DNA of 64,000 nucleotides from Streptomyces minutiscleroticus (GTDB lineage: Bacteria > Actinomycetota > Actinomycetes > Streptomycetales > Streptomycetaceae). The position numbers were made by a program, and so were the translations under genes. This document shows positions 21,826 through 31,650 of this stretch, one piece after another (position 1 is the first letter of the stretch; each line of letters starts with the position of its first letter). The notes beneath the pieces were generated by a model, which was given only the letters and a program-made list of their open reading frames with translations, was not told the origin of the DNA and did no database searches. The stretch covers positions 62,001-126,000 of the forward strand of contig NZ_BMVU01000002.1 in the NCBI RefSeq assembly GCF_014650875.1. Direction: 5' to 3'.

Positions 21826-23850
21826 TCAGTCGCCGTTGCCCGGCGCCGGCGTCGTCTTCTGGATCTGCAGCAGGAACTCGGCGTTCGACTTCGTCTGCTT
21901 CATCTTGTCCAGGAGCAGCTCGATCGCCTGCTGCTGGTCGAGCGCGTGCAGCACCCGGCGCAGCTTCCAGACGATGCCCAGCTCCTCGCCGCTGAGCAGG
22001 ATCTCCTCCTTGCGCGTGCCCGAGGCGTCGACGTCGACGGCCGGGAAGATGCGCTTGTCGGCGAGCTTCCGGTCGAGCTTGAGCTCCATGTTGCCGGTGC
22101 CCTTGAACTCCTCGAAGATCACCTCGTCCATGCGGGACCCGGTGTCGACGAGCGCGGTGGCGAGGATGGTCAGCGAGCCGCCGTCCTCGATGTTGCGCGC
22201 GGCACCGAAGAAGCGCTTCGGCGGGTACAGGGCCGTGGAGTCGACACCACCGGACAGGATGCGGCCGGAGGCCGGGGCCGCGAGGTTGTACGCACGGCCC
22301 AGACGCGTGATCGAGTCGAGCAGCACGACCACGTCGTGACCCAGCTCCACCAGGCGCTTGGCGCGCTCGATGGCCAGCTCGGCGACGGTGGTGTGGTCCT
22401 CGGCCGGGCGGTCGAAGGTCGAGGAGATGACCTCGCCCTTGACCGACCGCTGCATGTCGGTGACCTCTTCCGGACGCTCGTCGACGAGGACGACCATCAG
22501 GTGGCACTCGGGGTTGTTGTGCGTGATCGCGTTGGCGACCGCCTGCATGATCATGGTCTTGCCGGTCTTCGGCGGGGCCACGATCAGACCGCGCTGGCCC
22601 TTGCCGATCGGCGACACGAGGTCGATGATCCGCGTGGTCAGCACGCCCGGGTCGGTCTCCAGGCGGAGGCGGTCCTGCGGGTAGAGCGGGGTCAGCTTGT
22701 TGAACTCCGGGCGGCCGCGGCCGTGTTCGGGCGCCATGCCGTTGACGGAGTCGAGACGGACCAGCGCGTTGAACTTCTCGCGGCGCTCGCCCTCCTTGGG
22801 CTGGCGGACCGCGCCGGTGACGTGGTCGCCCTTGCGCAGGCCGTTCTTGCGGACCTGGGCCAGCGAGACGTACACGTCGTTCGGGCCCGGCAGGTAGCCG
22901 GAGGTCCGGATGAACGCGTAGTTGTCGAGGATGTCGAGGATGCCCGCGACGGGGATCAGGACGTCGTCCTCGGCGAGCTGCGGCTCGGCGATGTCGTCGC
23001 GCCCGCGGCGCCCGCGGCGGTCGCGGTAGCGCCCGCGACGCCCGCGGCGCCCGCCGCCGTCCTCGTCGAAGTCGTCCTGCTGGCGGTCCTGGCGGCCGCC
23101 GCTCTGCTGGCCGCGCTGCTGGCTGCCGCCCTGGTTCTGCTGGTCGTCGCCCTTGCCGCGGCGGTCGCGGTCGCGGCCACCGCGCTCGCGGTCGCCCCGG
23201 TCACCCCGGTCGCCCCGGTCGCGGCGGTCGCGGCGGCCCTGACGGCCCTCGGCGTTGCCGCCGTCGCCGGAGTCGCCCCGGCTCTCCACCGGGGTCTCGG
23301 CCCTGGAGTCCGTACGGGCCTCGGCGGCGACCGTCTCGGGGCTGCCGGCCTCGGCGGTGGCGCGGCGCCGGCGGCGCTCGCCCGCGGGGACCTCGTCGGC
23401 GGGGGCGGCCGGCTGCTCCTGCGCGGCGGCCTTGGGGGCGGGCTGACCGGGGATGTCGATCTGCTGCTGGGCCGGGGCCTGCTCCGCGGGCTGCTCGGCC
23501 TTGTCGGCCTTCCTGGCGGCGGGAGCGGCGTCCTCGCCCGTACGGGCCTTCGAGGTGGCCCGGCGCTTCGGGCGGGACTCGGCGGGGGTCTCGGCGCTCT
23601 TCGCGGGGGCCCCGCCCCCGGCCTGCGCCTCCTTGATGACCTCGATCAGCTGGCTCTTGCGCATGCGCGCGGTGCCCCTGATCCCGAGGCCGGATGCGAC
23701 CTGCTGCAGCTCGGCCAGCACCATGCCCTCGAGGCCGGTACCGCGGCGCCGCCGGGAGCCGGCACCGGTGGCAGGCGCGGAGGCGTCCGTGGCGGGCGCG
23801 GCAGCGGTCTCCTCGACACGTGCGCCCATCAGATCGGTGGTGTCGCTCAC
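21826..23850 (-). CDS. rho: Transcription termination factor Rho
   Basis: A 674-residue hexameric RNA helicase that terminates transcription. The start is GTG (MSDTTDLMG), with GAAGGA 7 nt upstream. The N-terminal Rho_N helix domain (about 35-80, [20 protein letters not shown]) is followed by a ~220-residue insertion that is Arg/Asp/Gly/Gln-rich, with GDRGDR-type repeats. The RNA-binding cold-shock domain ([19 protein letters not shown]) and RecA-type ATPase follow, with Walker [16 protein letters not shown] and [13 protein letters not shown]. Such insertions are typical of high-GC actinobacteria and bind structured RNA. The long 5' gap suggests leader control. Confidence 0.97.
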   Translation of the reverse strand: MSDTTDLMGARVEETAAAPATDASAPATGAGSRRRRGTGLEGMVLAELQQVASGLGIRGTARMRKSQLIEVIKEAQAGGGAPAKSAETPAESRPKRRATSKARTGEDAAPAARKADKAEQPAEQAPAQQQIDIPGQPAPKAAAQEQPAAPADEVPAGERRRRRATAEAGSPETVAAEARTDSRAETPVESRGDSGDGGNAEGRQGRRDRRDRGDRGDRGDRERGGRDRDRRGKGDDQQNQGGSQQRGQQSGGRQDRQQDDFDEDGGGRRGRRGRYRDRRGRRGRDDIAEPQLAEDDVLIPVAGILDILDNYAFIRTSGYLPGPNDVYVSLAQVRKNGLRKGDHVTGAVRQPKEGERREKFNALVRLDSVNGMAPEHGRGRPEFNKLTPLYPQDRLRLETDPGVLTTRIIDLVSPIGKGQRGLIVAPPKTGKTMIMQAVANAITHNNPECHLMVVLVDERPEEVTDMQRSVKGEVISSTFDRPAEDHTTVAELAIERAKRLVELGHDVVVLLDSITRLGRAYNLAAPASGRILSGGVDSTALYPPKRFFGAARNIEDGGSLTILATALVDTGSRMDEVIFEEFKGTGNMELKLDRKLADKRIFPAVDVDASGTRKEEILLSGEELGIVWKLRRVLHALDQQQAIELLLDKMKQTKSNAEFLLQIQKTTPAPGNGD

Positions 23851-24225
23851 GAAGGGTCCTTCCCTGGAGCGGACGTCGGCCTGTCTGGCTCGGCGACCGG
23901 TTGTGCTGTCCGGCTGTGGTCCTTGTGGTGTTGGACCCTGCCGGGGCGGTGGTCCGCCACAGCGGCGGAGAGATAACTGGTGAAGCGCTTCCCGAGACCG
24001 TGGCACTGGGTGTTCTGTGTCAGACGGTCCGGTCGCGCCGGTTCCGGAGCGTGCTCGGCAGACCGCTCAGAGCGAAACACAGTGCGGCTTGGGAGGCTCC
24101 CGGAAGAATGTTCGTCCCGGACGGGGACACGAAGCACCGCGCCATGGTGAGGTCGGGTGCGGACTTGAGATTAACACTACCGGATCCAACAAACATTCCC
24201 CCTCTCCAAATCCGGCAACCGCGTG
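23851..24225 (-). other. 375-bp gap upstream of rho
   Basis: This is the rho leader and promoter region, with no convincing gene. The stretch 24164-24220 is the most AT-rich nearby and includes TTAATCT-like and GGTAGTGT sequences on the minus strand that could be a -10 region. A leader of 200-300 nt would allow the known autoregulation of rho genes, but I can see no specific attenuator. Confidence 0.5.
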
Positions 24226-25143
24226 TCAGGCCGCGAGCGGCAGCACGCTCGCTCCGCGGTCGTCGAGACTCAGCGTGTTCGCCGCCCAGCCCTCTCCTGC
24301 GAGGTGGGCGACCTTGTCGGCGGAGGACTCCTCCGCCAGGGCGAGCACCGTCGGGCCCGCGCCGGAGATCACCGCGGGCACCCCGTCGGCCCGCAGCCGC
24401 TCCACCAGGGCGGCGCTCTCCGGCATGGCGGGCGCGCGGTACTCCTGGTGCAGACGGTCCTCGGTGGCCGGAAGCAGCAGCTCGGGGCGCCTGGTCAGGG
24501 CCTCGACGAGCAGGGCGGCACGGCCGGCGTTGGCGGCGGCGTCGACGTGCGGGACGGTGCGCGGCAGCAGGCCGCGGGCGGTCTCGGTGAGGACGGGGCG
24601 GGAGGGGACGAAGACCACCGGGACGACGGAGTCGGCGGGGTCCATCCTGATCGCGCGGGCGGCGCCGCCCTCCATCCAGGACAGCGTGAAGCCGCCGAGC
24701 AGACAGGCGGCGACGTTGTCGGGGTGGCCCTCGATCTCGGTGGCGAGCTCCAGCAGGGCCGCGTCGTCGAGGCGGCTGTCGCCGCCTATGGTCACGGCGC
24801 GGGCGGCGACGATGCCGGCGCAGATGGCGGCGGAGGAGGAGCCGAGGCCGCGGCCGTGCGGGATGCGGTTGGCGCAGACGATCTCCAGGCCGCGCGGCTG
24901 GCCGCCCAGCAGGTCGAAGGCGGTGCGCAGGGACCGTACGAGCAGGTGGCTCTCGTCCCGCGGGAGCGTCTCGCTGCCCTCACCCGCGATGTCGATGTGC
25001 AGTCCGGCGTCGGCGACCCGGACGACGACGTCGTCGTAGAGACCCAGCGACAGGCCGAGGGCGTCGAAGCCCGGGCCGAGGTTGGCGCTGGTGGCGGGGA
25101 CGCGCACCCGGACGGCGGCGGCGCGGAACGCTGGACCGGCCAT
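24226..25143 (-). CDS. thrB: Homoserine kinase
   Basis: A 305-residue GHMP-family kinase that phosphorylates homoserine with ATP for threonine synthesis. Motifs: VRVPATSANLGPGFDALGLSL at the N-terminus, the ATP-binding loop PHGRGLGSSSAAICAGI near residue 95, and the C-terminal ISGAGPTVLAL. The start is ATG with AAGGAG about 11 nt upstream. It is the third gene of the hom-thrC-thrB group but is separated from thrC by 238 bp with a hairpin, so its expression may be uncoupled. Confidence 0.96.
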   Translation of the reverse strand: MAGPAFRAAAVRVRVPATSANLGPGFDALGLSLGLYDDVVVRVADAGLHIDIAGEGSETLPRDESHLLVRSLRTAFDLLGGQPRGLEIVCANRIPHGRGLGSSSAAICAGIVAARAVTIGGDSRLDDAALLELATEIEGHPDNVAACLLGGFTLSWMEGGAARAIRMDPADSVVPVVFVPSRPVLTETARGLLPRTVPHVDAAANAGRAALLVEALTRRPELLLPATEDRLHQEYRAPAMPESAALVERLRADGVPAVISGAGPTVLALAEESSADKVAHLAGEGWAANTLSLDDRGASVLPLAA

Positions 25144-25287
25144 CGCTCGATGACTCTCCTTGAACTGCGGAACGTGAGGACTTGCGACACCTGCGGGACC
25201 GCCCGGCGGCCGCACGGACGGCGGCACCGCAGGGCATATGCGCCGCGGGGGTTCGGTACAGCCTATCGAAGGAAGGTTCTGTGGCGA

Positions 25288-25345
25288 CATAGGGCGCACA
25301 GGAGGCGCACGTTGCGTGTCGGGAGCCCCCTGTGCACCCCCTATG
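25288..25345 (-). terminator. Hairpin between thrC and thrB
   Basis: The arms CATAGGG, GCACAGG and GGC pair with GCC, CCTGTGC and CCCTATG around a loop, 37 bp after the thrC stop. It could be a terminator or attenuator reducing read-through into thrB. Confidence 0.65.
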
Positions 25346-25381
25346 ACGTCGGTTTCCCTCCGCGGCTTCCCGGCCTCCCCG

Positions 25382-26440
25382 TCAGGCGAGGCCGAGGCGC
25401 TCGGCCGCGGTGGCGGCGTCGACCGGCACCGTGACCGGCTGCGGGGCGCCCGCGACGGCCCAGTCGGGGTCCTTCAGGCCGTTGCCGGTGACCGTGCAGA
25501 CGATCTTCTGGCCCGGGTCGACCTTGCCGTTCTCGGCGGCCTTCAGCAGACCCGCGACCGACGCGGCCGACGCGGGCTCGACGAAGACGCCCTCCTGGGC
25601 GGCCAACAGCCGGTAGGCGCGCAGGATCTCACGGTCCGTCACCTCGTCGATGAGACCGCCGGACCCGTCCCGAGCGGCCAGCGCGAACTGCCAGGACGCG
25701 GGGTTGCCGATGCGGATCGCGGTCGCGATCGTCGACGGGTCCTTGACGACCTCGCCGCGCACGATCGGCGCCGAACCGGACGCCTGGAAGCCCCACATGC
25801 GCGGCGTCCGCGCGGCGATGCCGTCGGCGGCGTACTCCTCGTACCCCTTCCAGTACGCGGTGATGTTGCCCGCGTTGCCCACCGGCAGGACGTGGATGTC
25901 GGGCGCGTCGCCGAGCATGTCCACGATCTCGAACGCGGCGGTCTTCTGGCCCTCGATGCGGACCGGGTTGACCGAATTGACCAGCGCCACCGGGTAGTTG
26001 TCCGACAGCTCGCGGGCGAGCGTGAGGCAGTCGTCGAAGTTGCCGTCGACCTGGAGGATCTTCGCGCCGTGCACCAGCGCCTGGCCCATCTTGCCCAGCG
26101 CGATCTTGCCCTGCGGCACGAGCACGGCGGAGACCATCCCCGCGCGCACCGCGTACGCGGCCGCGCTGGCGGAGGTGTTGCCGGTGGAGGCGCAGATGAC
26201 GGCCTTCGCGCCCTCCTCCTTGGCCCGGGTGATGGCCATGGTCATCCCGCGGTCCTTGAAGGAGCCCGTCGGGTTCGCGCCCTCGACCTTGAGGTGGACC
26301 TCGCAGCCCGTGCGCTCGGAGAGGACCTGCGCGGGCACGAGCGGCGTGCCGCCCTCGCGGAGCGTCACGACCTGGGTGGTGTCGGAGACCGGCAGCCGGT
26401 CCCGGTACTCCTCGATGATTCCGCGCCACTGGTGGGTCAT
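25382..26440 (-). CDS. thrC: Threonine synthase
   Basis: A 352-residue fold-type II PLP enzyme converting O-phosphohomoserine to threonine. It is the short actinobacterial form. The PLP lysine lies in [17 protein letters not shown] near residue 60, [14 protein letters not shown] binds the phosphate, and [18 protein letters not shown] forms the PLP phosphate cup. It starts 6 bp after the hom stop, so the two genes are surely co-transcribed. Confidence 0.96.
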   Translation of the reverse strand: MTHQWRGIIEEYRDRLPVSDTTQVVTLREGGTPLVPAQVLSERTGCEVHLKVEGANPTGSFKDRGMTMAITRAKEEGAKAVICASTGNTSASAAAYAVRAGMVSAVLVPQGKIALGKMGQALVHGAKILQVDGNFDDCLTLARELSDNYPVALVNSVNPVRIEGQKTAAFEIVDMLGDAPDIHVLPVGNAGNITAYWKGYEEYAADGIAARTPRMWGFQASGSAPIVRGEVVKDPSTIATAIRIGNPASWQFALAARDGSGGLIDEVTDREILRAYRLLAAQEGVFVEPASAASVAGLLKAAENGKVDPGQKIVCTVTGNGLKDPDWAVAGAPQPVTVPVDAATAAERLGLA

Positions 26441-26446
26441 TGCTGG

Positions 26447-27748
26447 CTACTCTCCTTCAACCCGCATGATGCTGGCGACGCCCCGCACGGTGTCGAGGCC
26501 GCGCAGCGCCTCGACGACCCCGCTCAGCGAGGCGTCGGACGCGCGATGGGTGACGACGACGAGACTGGCCTCGCCGTTGCCGTCTTGTCGTCCTTGCTGG
26601 CGCACGGTGTCGATGGAGACGCCGTGCTCGGCGAAGACGGTGGCCACCTGGGCCAGTACGCCGGGCTTGTCGGCCACGTCGAGACTGATGTGGTACCGCG
26701 TGACGACCTCGCCCATGGGGCTCACGGGCAGCTGCGCGTACGCCGAGTCGCCGGGGCCCGTGGCGCCGCCGACGAGGTTGCGGCAGACGGCCACGAGGTC
26801 GCCGAGGACGGCCGAGGCGGTCGGGGAGCCGCCGGCGCCGGGCCCGTAGAACATCAGCTGCCCGGCGGCCTCCGCCTCCACGAACACCGCGTTGTACGCG
26901 CCGCGCACCGAGGCCAGCGGATGGTCGAGCGGGATCATCGCGGGGTGCACGCGCGCGGTGACGGAGGCGCCGTCCGCGGCCCGCTCGCAGATCGCGAGCA
27001 GCTTGATGGTGCAGCCCATCCGGCGCGCCGAGACGAAGTCGGCGGCGGTGACCTCGGTCATGCCCTCGCGGTACACGTCGTCGAGGCGTACGCGGGTGTG
27101 GAAGGCGATGCCGGCGAGGATCGCGGCCTTGGCGGCGGCGTCGAAGCCCTCGACGTCGGCGGTCGGGTCGGCCTCCGCGTACCCGAGGGCGGTGGCCTCG
27201 TCGAGGGCTTCCTGGTACCCGGCCCCCGTGGAGTCCATCTTGTCGAGGATGAAGTTCGTCGTGCCGTTGACGATGCCCAGGACGCGGTTGACCTTGTCGC
27301 CGGCGAGGGACTCGCGCAGCGGCCGGATCAGCGGGATGGCGCCGGCGACGGCGGCCTCGTAGTACAGGTCCCGGCCCTGCTCCTCGGCGACGGCGTGCAG
27401 CGCGGCGCCGTCCTGGGCGAGCAGCGCCTTGTTGGCGGAGACGACGGAGGCGCCGTGCTCGAAGGCGGTGGTGATCAGGGTCCTGGCGGGCTCGATGCCG
27501 CCGATGACCTCGACGACGACGTCGATGTCCCCGCGTTTGACCAGCGCGGTCGCGTCGGTGGTGACCAGCTCGGGGTCGATGCCCTCGCGCACCCTGGAGG
27601 GCCGCCGCACCGCGACGCCCGCCAGCTCGACGGGCGCCCCGATCCTGGCCGCGAGGTCGTCGGCGTGCGTCGTCATGATGCGCGCCACCTCTGAGCCGAC
27701 GACCCCACAGCCCAGCAGCGCCACCTTCAGCGGACGCGTACGCATCAT
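26447..27748 (-). CDS. hom: Homoserine dehydrogenase
   Basis: A 433-residue NAD(P)H-dependent enzyme reducing aspartate semialdehyde to homoserine. The Rossmann motif LLGCGVVGSEVA is at the N-terminus; the catalytic segment GIVNGTTNFILDKM and the TPTADVEGFDAAAKAAILA signature (here DPTADVEGFDAAAKAAILA) are intact. A C-terminal ACT domain (about 350-433, HISLDVADKPGVLAQVATVF) indicates threonine feedback. I start at the ATG of MMRTRPLKVALLG (27748), with GAGG just upstream. It heads the hom-thrC pair; a terminator separates it from lysA. Confidence 0.96.
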   Translation of the reverse strand: MMRTRPLKVALLGCGVVGSEVARIMTTHADDLAARIGAPVELAGVAVRRPSRVREGIDPELVTTDATALVKRGDIDVVVEVIGGIEPARTLITTAFEHGASVVSANKALLAQDGAALHAVAEEQGRDLYYEAAVAGAIPLIRPLRESLAGDKVNRVLGIVNGTTNFILDKMDSTGAGYQEALDEATALGYAEADPTADVEGFDAAAKAAILAGIAFHTRVRLDDVYREGMTEVTAADFVSARRMGCTIKLLAICERAADGASVTARVHPAMIPLDHPLASVRGAYNAVFVEAEAAGQLMFYGPGAGGSPTASAVLGDLVAVCRNLVGGATGPGDSAYAQLPVSPMGEVVTRYHISLDVADKPGVLAQVATVFAEHGVSIDTVRQQGRQDGNGEASLVVVTHRASDASLSGVVEALRGLDTVRGVASIMRVEGE

Positions 27749-27849
27749 CCGACCTCGATTCCCTCTACCAGTCACGGTTGGACCAGTCTCACTCACCGGA
27801 CGGGGGTTTCTTCCCTTCGTCCGGATCGTGAGACATCTATTTCATTTAC

Positions 27850-27884
27850 GGGGCGGCGGAAGCCGAAAGATCTTCCGCCGCCCC
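27850..27884 (-). terminator. Terminator after lysA
   Basis: A 13-bp perfect stem GGGGCGGCGGAAG/CTTCCGCCGCCCC with a 9-nt loop, 20 bp after the lysA stop and 100 bp before hom. It separates the lysA transcript from hom-thrC. Confidence 0.85.
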
Positions 27885-27903
27885 TCCCCTGCGTCCCCGG
27901 CCG

Positions 27904-29295
27904 TCAGCCGACGTCGAGGCGCAGCAGGTCGTCCTCGGTCTCCCGGCGGACGATCACCCGGGCCTCGCCGTCGCGGACGGCGACGACCGGTGGACGCAGG
28001 GCGTGGTTGTAGTTGCTCGCCATCGAGCGGCAGTACGCACCGGTCGCCGGCACCGCGATGAGGTCGCCCGGTGCCAGGTCGGAGGGCAGGAAGGCGTCGC
28101 GCACGACGATGTCGCCGCTCTCGCAGTGCTTGCCCACGACCCGCACCAGCATGGGCTCCGCGTCCGAGGTGCGCGAGGCCAGCGCGACGCTGTACTCGGC
28201 GTCGTAGAGCGCGGTGCGGATGTTGTCGGACATGCCCCCGTCGACGGAGACGTACGTCCGCAGCCCCTCGAGCGGCTTGATGGTCCCCACCTCGTACAGG
28301 GTGAAGGCCGTCGGCCCGACGATGGCGCGCCCCGGCTCGACCGACAGCCGCGGCGTGCGCAGCCCGGCCGCCTCGCACTCGCGCGTGACGATCTCGCCGA
28401 GCGCCTTGGCGATCTCGTGCGGCTCGCGCGGGTCGTCCTCCGAGGTGTACGCGATGCCGAGGCCGCCGCCGAGGTCGATCTCGGGCAGCTCGACGCCGTG
28501 CTCGTCGCGGATCTCGGCGAGCAGCTTCACCACGCGCCGGGCCGCGACCTCGAACCCGGCCATGTCGAAGATCTGCGACCCGATGTGGCTGTGGATGCCG
28601 ATGAGCTCCAGGCCGTCGAGGGTCAGGGCCCGGCGCACGGCCTCGGCGGCCTGCCCGTCGGCGAGCGCGATGCCGAACTTCTGGTCCTCGTGCGCGGTGG
28701 CGATGAACTCGTGCGTGTGCGCCTCGACGCCGACCGTCACCCGGATCTGCACCCGCTGCCGCCTGCCGAGCGCCTGCGCGATGTGCGCGACCCGCACGAT
28801 CTCCTGGAAGGAGTCGAGCACGATCCGCCCGACGCCGGCCTCGACGGCCTGGGTGATCTCGGCGGAGGACTTGTTGTTGCCGTGGAAGGCGATGCGCTCG
28901 GCGGGCATCCCGGCGGACAGCGCGGTGGTCAGCTCGCCACCGGAGCAGACGTCGAGGTTGAGCCCCTCCTCCGTCAGCCACCGCACGACGGCGCGGGAGA
29001 GGAAGGCCTTGCCGGCGTAGAACACGTCGGCGTCGTCGCCGAAGGCCTCGCGCCAGGCGCGGGCCCGGGCCCGGAAGTCGGTCTCGTCGATGAAGTAGGC
29101 CGGGGTGCCGAACTCCTCGGCCAGCCTCTGCACGCCGATCCCGCCGACGCTGACGGCGCCGTCCTCGGTACGGGTGACCGTCTGCGCCCAGACCTTGGGG
29201 TCGAGGGCGTTGAGGTCGGCGGGCGGCGCGCTGTAGTGCCCCTCCGGCAGTACGTCTCCGTGACGGGGCCCGGCGGGGTGTGCGGAACGGCTCAT
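27904..29295 (-). CDS. lysA: Diaminopimelate decarboxylase
   Basis: A 463-residue alanine-racemase-fold PLP enzyme making lysine from meso-diaminopimelate. The PLP lysine is in [11 protein letters not shown], followed by [32 protein letters not shown] and EPGRAIVGP; the catalytic Cys from the partner subunit is in GKHCESGDI. The start is ATG with GAGGAAG about 12 nt upstream. It lies 16 bp after the ArgRS-like gene, as in the argS-lysA operon of Corynebacterium. Confidence 0.96.
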   Translation of the reverse strand: MSRSAHPAGPRHGDVLPEGHYSAPPADLNALDPKVWAQTVTRTEDGAVSVGGIGVQRLAEEFGTPAYFIDETDFRARARAWREAFGDDADVFYAGKAFLSRAVVRWLTEEGLNLDVCSGGELTTALSAGMPAERIAFHGNNKSSAEITQAVEAGVGRIVLDSFQEIVRVAHIAQALGRRQRVQIRVTVGVEAHTHEFIATAHEDQKFGIALADGQAAEAVRRALTLDGLELIGIHSHIGSQIFDMAGFEVAARRVVKLLAEIRDEHGVELPEIDLGGGLGIAYTSEDDPREPHEIAKALGEIVTRECEAAGLRTPRLSVEPGRAIVGPTAFTLYEVGTIKPLEGLRTYVSVDGGMSDNIRTALYDAEYSVALASRTSDAEPMLVRVVGKHCESGDIVVRDAFLPSDLAPGDLIAVPATGAYCRSMASNYNHALRPPVVAVRDGEARVIVRRETEDDLLRLDVG

Positions 29296-29311
29296 GTCTG
29301 CGTGGACTTCC

Positions 29312-30376
29312 TCAGAGGTGTTCGGGGGCGTCGATGCCGAGCAGGGACAGGCCGCCGGCCAGCACCGCCCCGGCGGCTTCGGCGAGCGCGAGCCGGGCAC
29401 GGTGGGCGGCCGAGGGTTTCTCCCCGCCGCGCGGCAGCACCGTGTGCTGGAACGCGAGCAGCCCGTCGGCGATTCCGACGAGCTGCCGGGCGACGCGGTC
29501 GGGGGCCTGGGCGACGGCGGCGGAGGCGAGGACGCGGGGGTGATCGGCGAGGGCGGCCAGGAGGGGGGCGGCTTCGGGGGGGTAGGCGGGTCCTGCCGGT
29601 CCCTCGGCACGGTCCGGGCGGCCGGGCTGTGTCGGGTGAGGGGCCTCGGCGTGGGCGTCGGCGGTGAAGCCGAGGTGGGCGGCGTTGCGGAGGAGGGCCC
29701 GGACCCGGGCGTGGGCGTACCGCACGCGGAAGAGGGGGTTGCTCTCGCGCTGCGCGAGGTGCTCGGCGGTGATGCGCGGCCGGTCGTGCGCGGCCGGGTA
29801 CAGCAGGGCCCAGCGGGCGGCGTCGGGCCCGAGCGGGGCGGGGTCCTCGGGCGCGGGCACGGGCCGGACGGTGACGGGCTCGCCGGGCCTGCTGTGGGTG
29901 ACCTCGGCACGGCCGCCCTGGGCGGCCACGAGCCGCGCCACGGCGTCGGCGACGACCTCGGCGCGCACCTCGTAGGAGACGCGGAGCTGGACGATCTCGC
30001 CGGAGAGGGCGTCGCCGTGGCCGTAGGGGACGTCTCCCTGACGGCGGTCGAGGATGTCCGCGACGAGGGCGGCGGGACCGGCGGCCACGGCCTCGGGGGC
30101 GAGGTGGATGTTGAGGAACCCGGGCCCGGTGATCTCGACGTCGACGACCTCGTCGGCGGCGGTCAGGTACGGCCGCAGGATCTCGGCGACCTGCCGCGGC
30201 GGCCGCCCGGCGGGCTTGGCGAGCTGCAGCGCGATGGTGGTGGCGTAGTCACCGCGGCCGCCGGCCCCGGGCGGCGTGACGACGGCGCGCTCGGGCACGG
30301 CCACGCGCAGTTCCCCCACGTCGACGGCGCGACGCACGGCACCGATGACGGTGCGCGAGAGCTGTCCGGGGGTCAC
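29312..30376 (-). CDS. Arginyl-tRNA synthetase-like protein without catalytic core
   Basis: A 354-residue protein with two ArgRS end domains and no middle. Residues 1-95 match the ArgRS N-terminal tRNA-binding domain, ending in [18 protein letters not shown] real ArgRS continues with the HxGH active site; here about 85 unrelated residues follow and neither HIGH nor KMSKS is present. The C-terminal DALR anticodon-binding domain is recognisable from [10 protein letters not shown] and [20 protein letters not shown]. It occupies the place of argS, upstream of lysA, in the actinobacterial gene order. It starts at a GTG with a leaderless-type promoter. It may bind tRNA-Arg without charging it. Confidence 0.88.
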   Translation of the reverse strand: MTPGQLSRTVIGAVRRAVDVGELRVAVPERAVVTPPGAGGRGDYATTIALQLAKPAGRPPRQVAEILRPYLTAADEVVDVEITGPGFLNIHLAPEAVAAGPAALVADILDRRQGDVPYGHGDALSGEIVQLRVSYEVRAEVVADAVARLVAAQGGRAEVTHSRPGEPVTVRPVPAPEDPAPLGPDAARWALLYPAAHDRPRITAEHLAQRESNPLFRVRYAHARVRALLRNAAHLGFTADAHAEAPHPTQPGRPDRAEGPAGPAYPPEAAPLLAALADHPRVLASAAVAQAPDRVARQLVGIADGLLAFQHTVLPRGGEKPSAAHRARLALAEAAGAVLAGGLSLLGIDAPEHL

Positions 30377-30699
30377 GGACCAAGCGTAGGGGAGGAGGGG
30401 GGTGGGAAGGCGAGCCGGTCGGGGCGCCGGTCCGGGATGTGGACGGGGAGGGAGTGGGGGGTTCGTCACAGATCACCGGGGCGGGGGGCCGGGACGCGTC
30501 GGGGCGGCTGAGCAGCGACGGAGATCGAGAAGGGGGACCGAGGGGGCTGGAAGGGCTGGGGAGCCCGATGAGATCAAGGAGACCGAGGAGATCAGGGAGA
30601 TCGGGAAGATCGAACCGGGAGTACGCCCTGACAGCGACCGCCTGGCTGTGCCTGTTCGGTCGAGATCGCTCCGGCCGTGATCACTCAGGTCATGACGGC
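30377..30699 (-). repeat. 323-bp gap with degenerate GAGATC repeats
   Basis: No gene is supported here. Between about 30519 and 30612 the plus strand carries irregular 8-10 bp repeats of GAGATC(A/G)NG, and 30679-30696 has TGATCACTCAGGTCATGA, an imperfect dyad. The gap lies between the response regulator stop and the ArgRS-like promoter. Confidence 0.5.
30383..30388 (-). promoter_or_regulatory. Leaderless -10 element of the ArgRS-like gene
   Basis: TACGCT on the minus strand ends exactly 6 nt before the GTG start, the position of a -10 box if transcription begins at the start codon. No ribosome site is visible. Confidence 0.6.
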
Positions 30700-31194
30700 T
30701 CAGACGTGATCGCCGAGACTGGCGTGGCCGGTGCCGCCACCGCTGGCGCCGCTGTGGCTGCCGTTGCTGTGCCTGCCGTTGTTTCTGTGGCTGCCGTTGT
30801 CGTTGCTGTCGCCGTGATCGCGCCGCTCGATCAATCGTCGTACGAGCCGGACGAGATCGTTGGGCTCGAAGGGCTTGGCGAGGAAGGCGTCGACGCCGAC
30901 GTCGACACCGTTCTCGACCTCGTTCTGCGTGCACGCGCTGACGATGGCGAGCGGAAGATGCCGCGTACGGGAGTCGGCGCGGAGCCGGGCGGCGGTGCGC
31001 AGCCCGTCGAGCCGAGGCATCACGACGTCCAGAGTGATGACATCCGGCCGGACGTGATGGACGACATCCAGACACTCGGCACCGTCGGCGGCGGTCACGA
31101 CCTCGAAGCCCTCCAGCTCGAGGTTGACCCTGATCAGCTGCCGGATGACCTTGTTGTCGTCCACAACAAGCACCCGACCCGAAGTGCCTGACAC
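30700..31194 (-). CDS. Single-domain response regulator with low-complexity tail
   Basis: A 164-residue CheY-like receiver. The acidic pair is in VLVVDDNKV, the phospho-acceptor Asp in VITLDVVMPRLDG (about residue 55), and the conserved Lys in FLAKPFEP. After about residue 122 there is no output domain, only a tail rich in Asn, Ser, His, Gly and Asp (DSNDNGSHRNNGRHSNGSHS and onwards), encoded by short near-repeats at about 30740-30825. No kinase is adjacent. The GTG start has TACTCT 6 nt upstream and no clear ribosome site, so the transcript is probably leaderless. Confidence 0.88.
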   Translation of the reverse strand: MSGTSGRVLVVDDNKVIRQLIRVNLELEGFEVVTAADGAECLDVVHHVRPDVITLDVVMPRLDGLRTAARLRADSRTRHLPLAIVSACTQNEVENGVDVGVDAFLAKPFEPNDLVRLVRRLIERRDHGDSNDNGSHRNNGRHSNGSHSGASGGGTGHASLGDHV

Positions 31195-31200
31195 AACTCG

Positions 31201-31206
31201 AGAGTA
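31201..31206 (-). promoter_or_regulatory. Leaderless -10 element of the response regulator
   Basis: TACTCT on the minus strand, 6 nt before the GTG start; it has the same spacing as at 30383-30388 and 32895-32900. Confidence 0.6.
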
Positions 31207-31484
31207 GGTCCGCGTTGGCCACCGCGTCCGGCTTTTCCCCACTTCCGCCCCGAGTGGGGTACGGGAGGGGGCAGGTGGGAGTAGCGGTGTTCGGGTGCCG
31301 GGGCGGGGTGGCCGAGGGAAGGGTCACGGGGGACGGACAGCCCGCGCCGAAAGCCGGCATCGGGCTGGTTCGATGCCGACTCGAACCCCCTCTCCCCCGT
31401 CGCCGCGCACTCGCCTCCAGGTTCCTCGCGACGGCGGTCGCCCCGGCCACCGAAACCTGTTCATGATCACCCCCGGAGAGCTGG

Positions 31485-31490
31485 TAGGGT
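31485..31490 (+). promoter_or_regulatory. Probable -10 box of tRNA-Arg
   Basis: TAGGGT lies 30 bp before the mature tRNA 5' end; a weak -35-like TTCATG is 19 bp upstream. The rest of the 326-bp gap between the response regulator and the tRNA shows no gene. Confidence 0.5.
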
Positions 31491-31520
31491 TCTACCCGTC
31501 GCCGCAACCACGGCAGACAC

Positions 31521-31592
31521 GCCCCCGTAGCTCAGGGGATAGAGCAACGGCCTCCGGAGCCGTGTGCGCAGGTTCGAATCCTGCCGGGGGCA
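31521..31592 (+). tRNA. tRNA-Arg (CCG)
   Basis: A 72-nt cloverleaf. The acceptor stem GCCCCCG pairs with CGGGGGC, then discriminator A. The D-arm GCTC/GAGC, the anticodon stem ACGGC/GCCGT with loop CTCCGGA (anticodon CCG at 31554-31556), and the T-arm CAGGT/CCTGC-side with TTCGAATC are all present. CCA is not encoded. It reads CGG codons, which are frequent here. It marks the left edge of an accessory region, and a degenerate copy of its anticodon-arm region lies at 42876. Confidence 0.97.
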
Positions 31593-31610
31593 CCTCGAAG
31601 AAGGTGCCCA

Positions 31611-31650
31611 AAGACCCCGCCATCAGCGAGAACGCTGAGGACGGGGTCTT
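31611..31650 (+). terminator. Terminator after tRNA-Arg
   Basis: A 9-bp outer stem AAGACCCCG/CGGGGTCTT with an inner CAGCG-AGAA-CGCTG hairpin, beginning 18 bp after the tRNA. Confidence 0.8.

Noticed and set aside
23847..24137. A 96-codon minus-strand frame in the rho leader
   Set aside because: No codon bias, no ribosome site, and it overlaps the rho start region.
30519..30612. GAGATC repeats as a possible CRISPR or operator array
   Set aside because: Units are short and irregular and have no spacers of constant length; no cas genes occur in the window.
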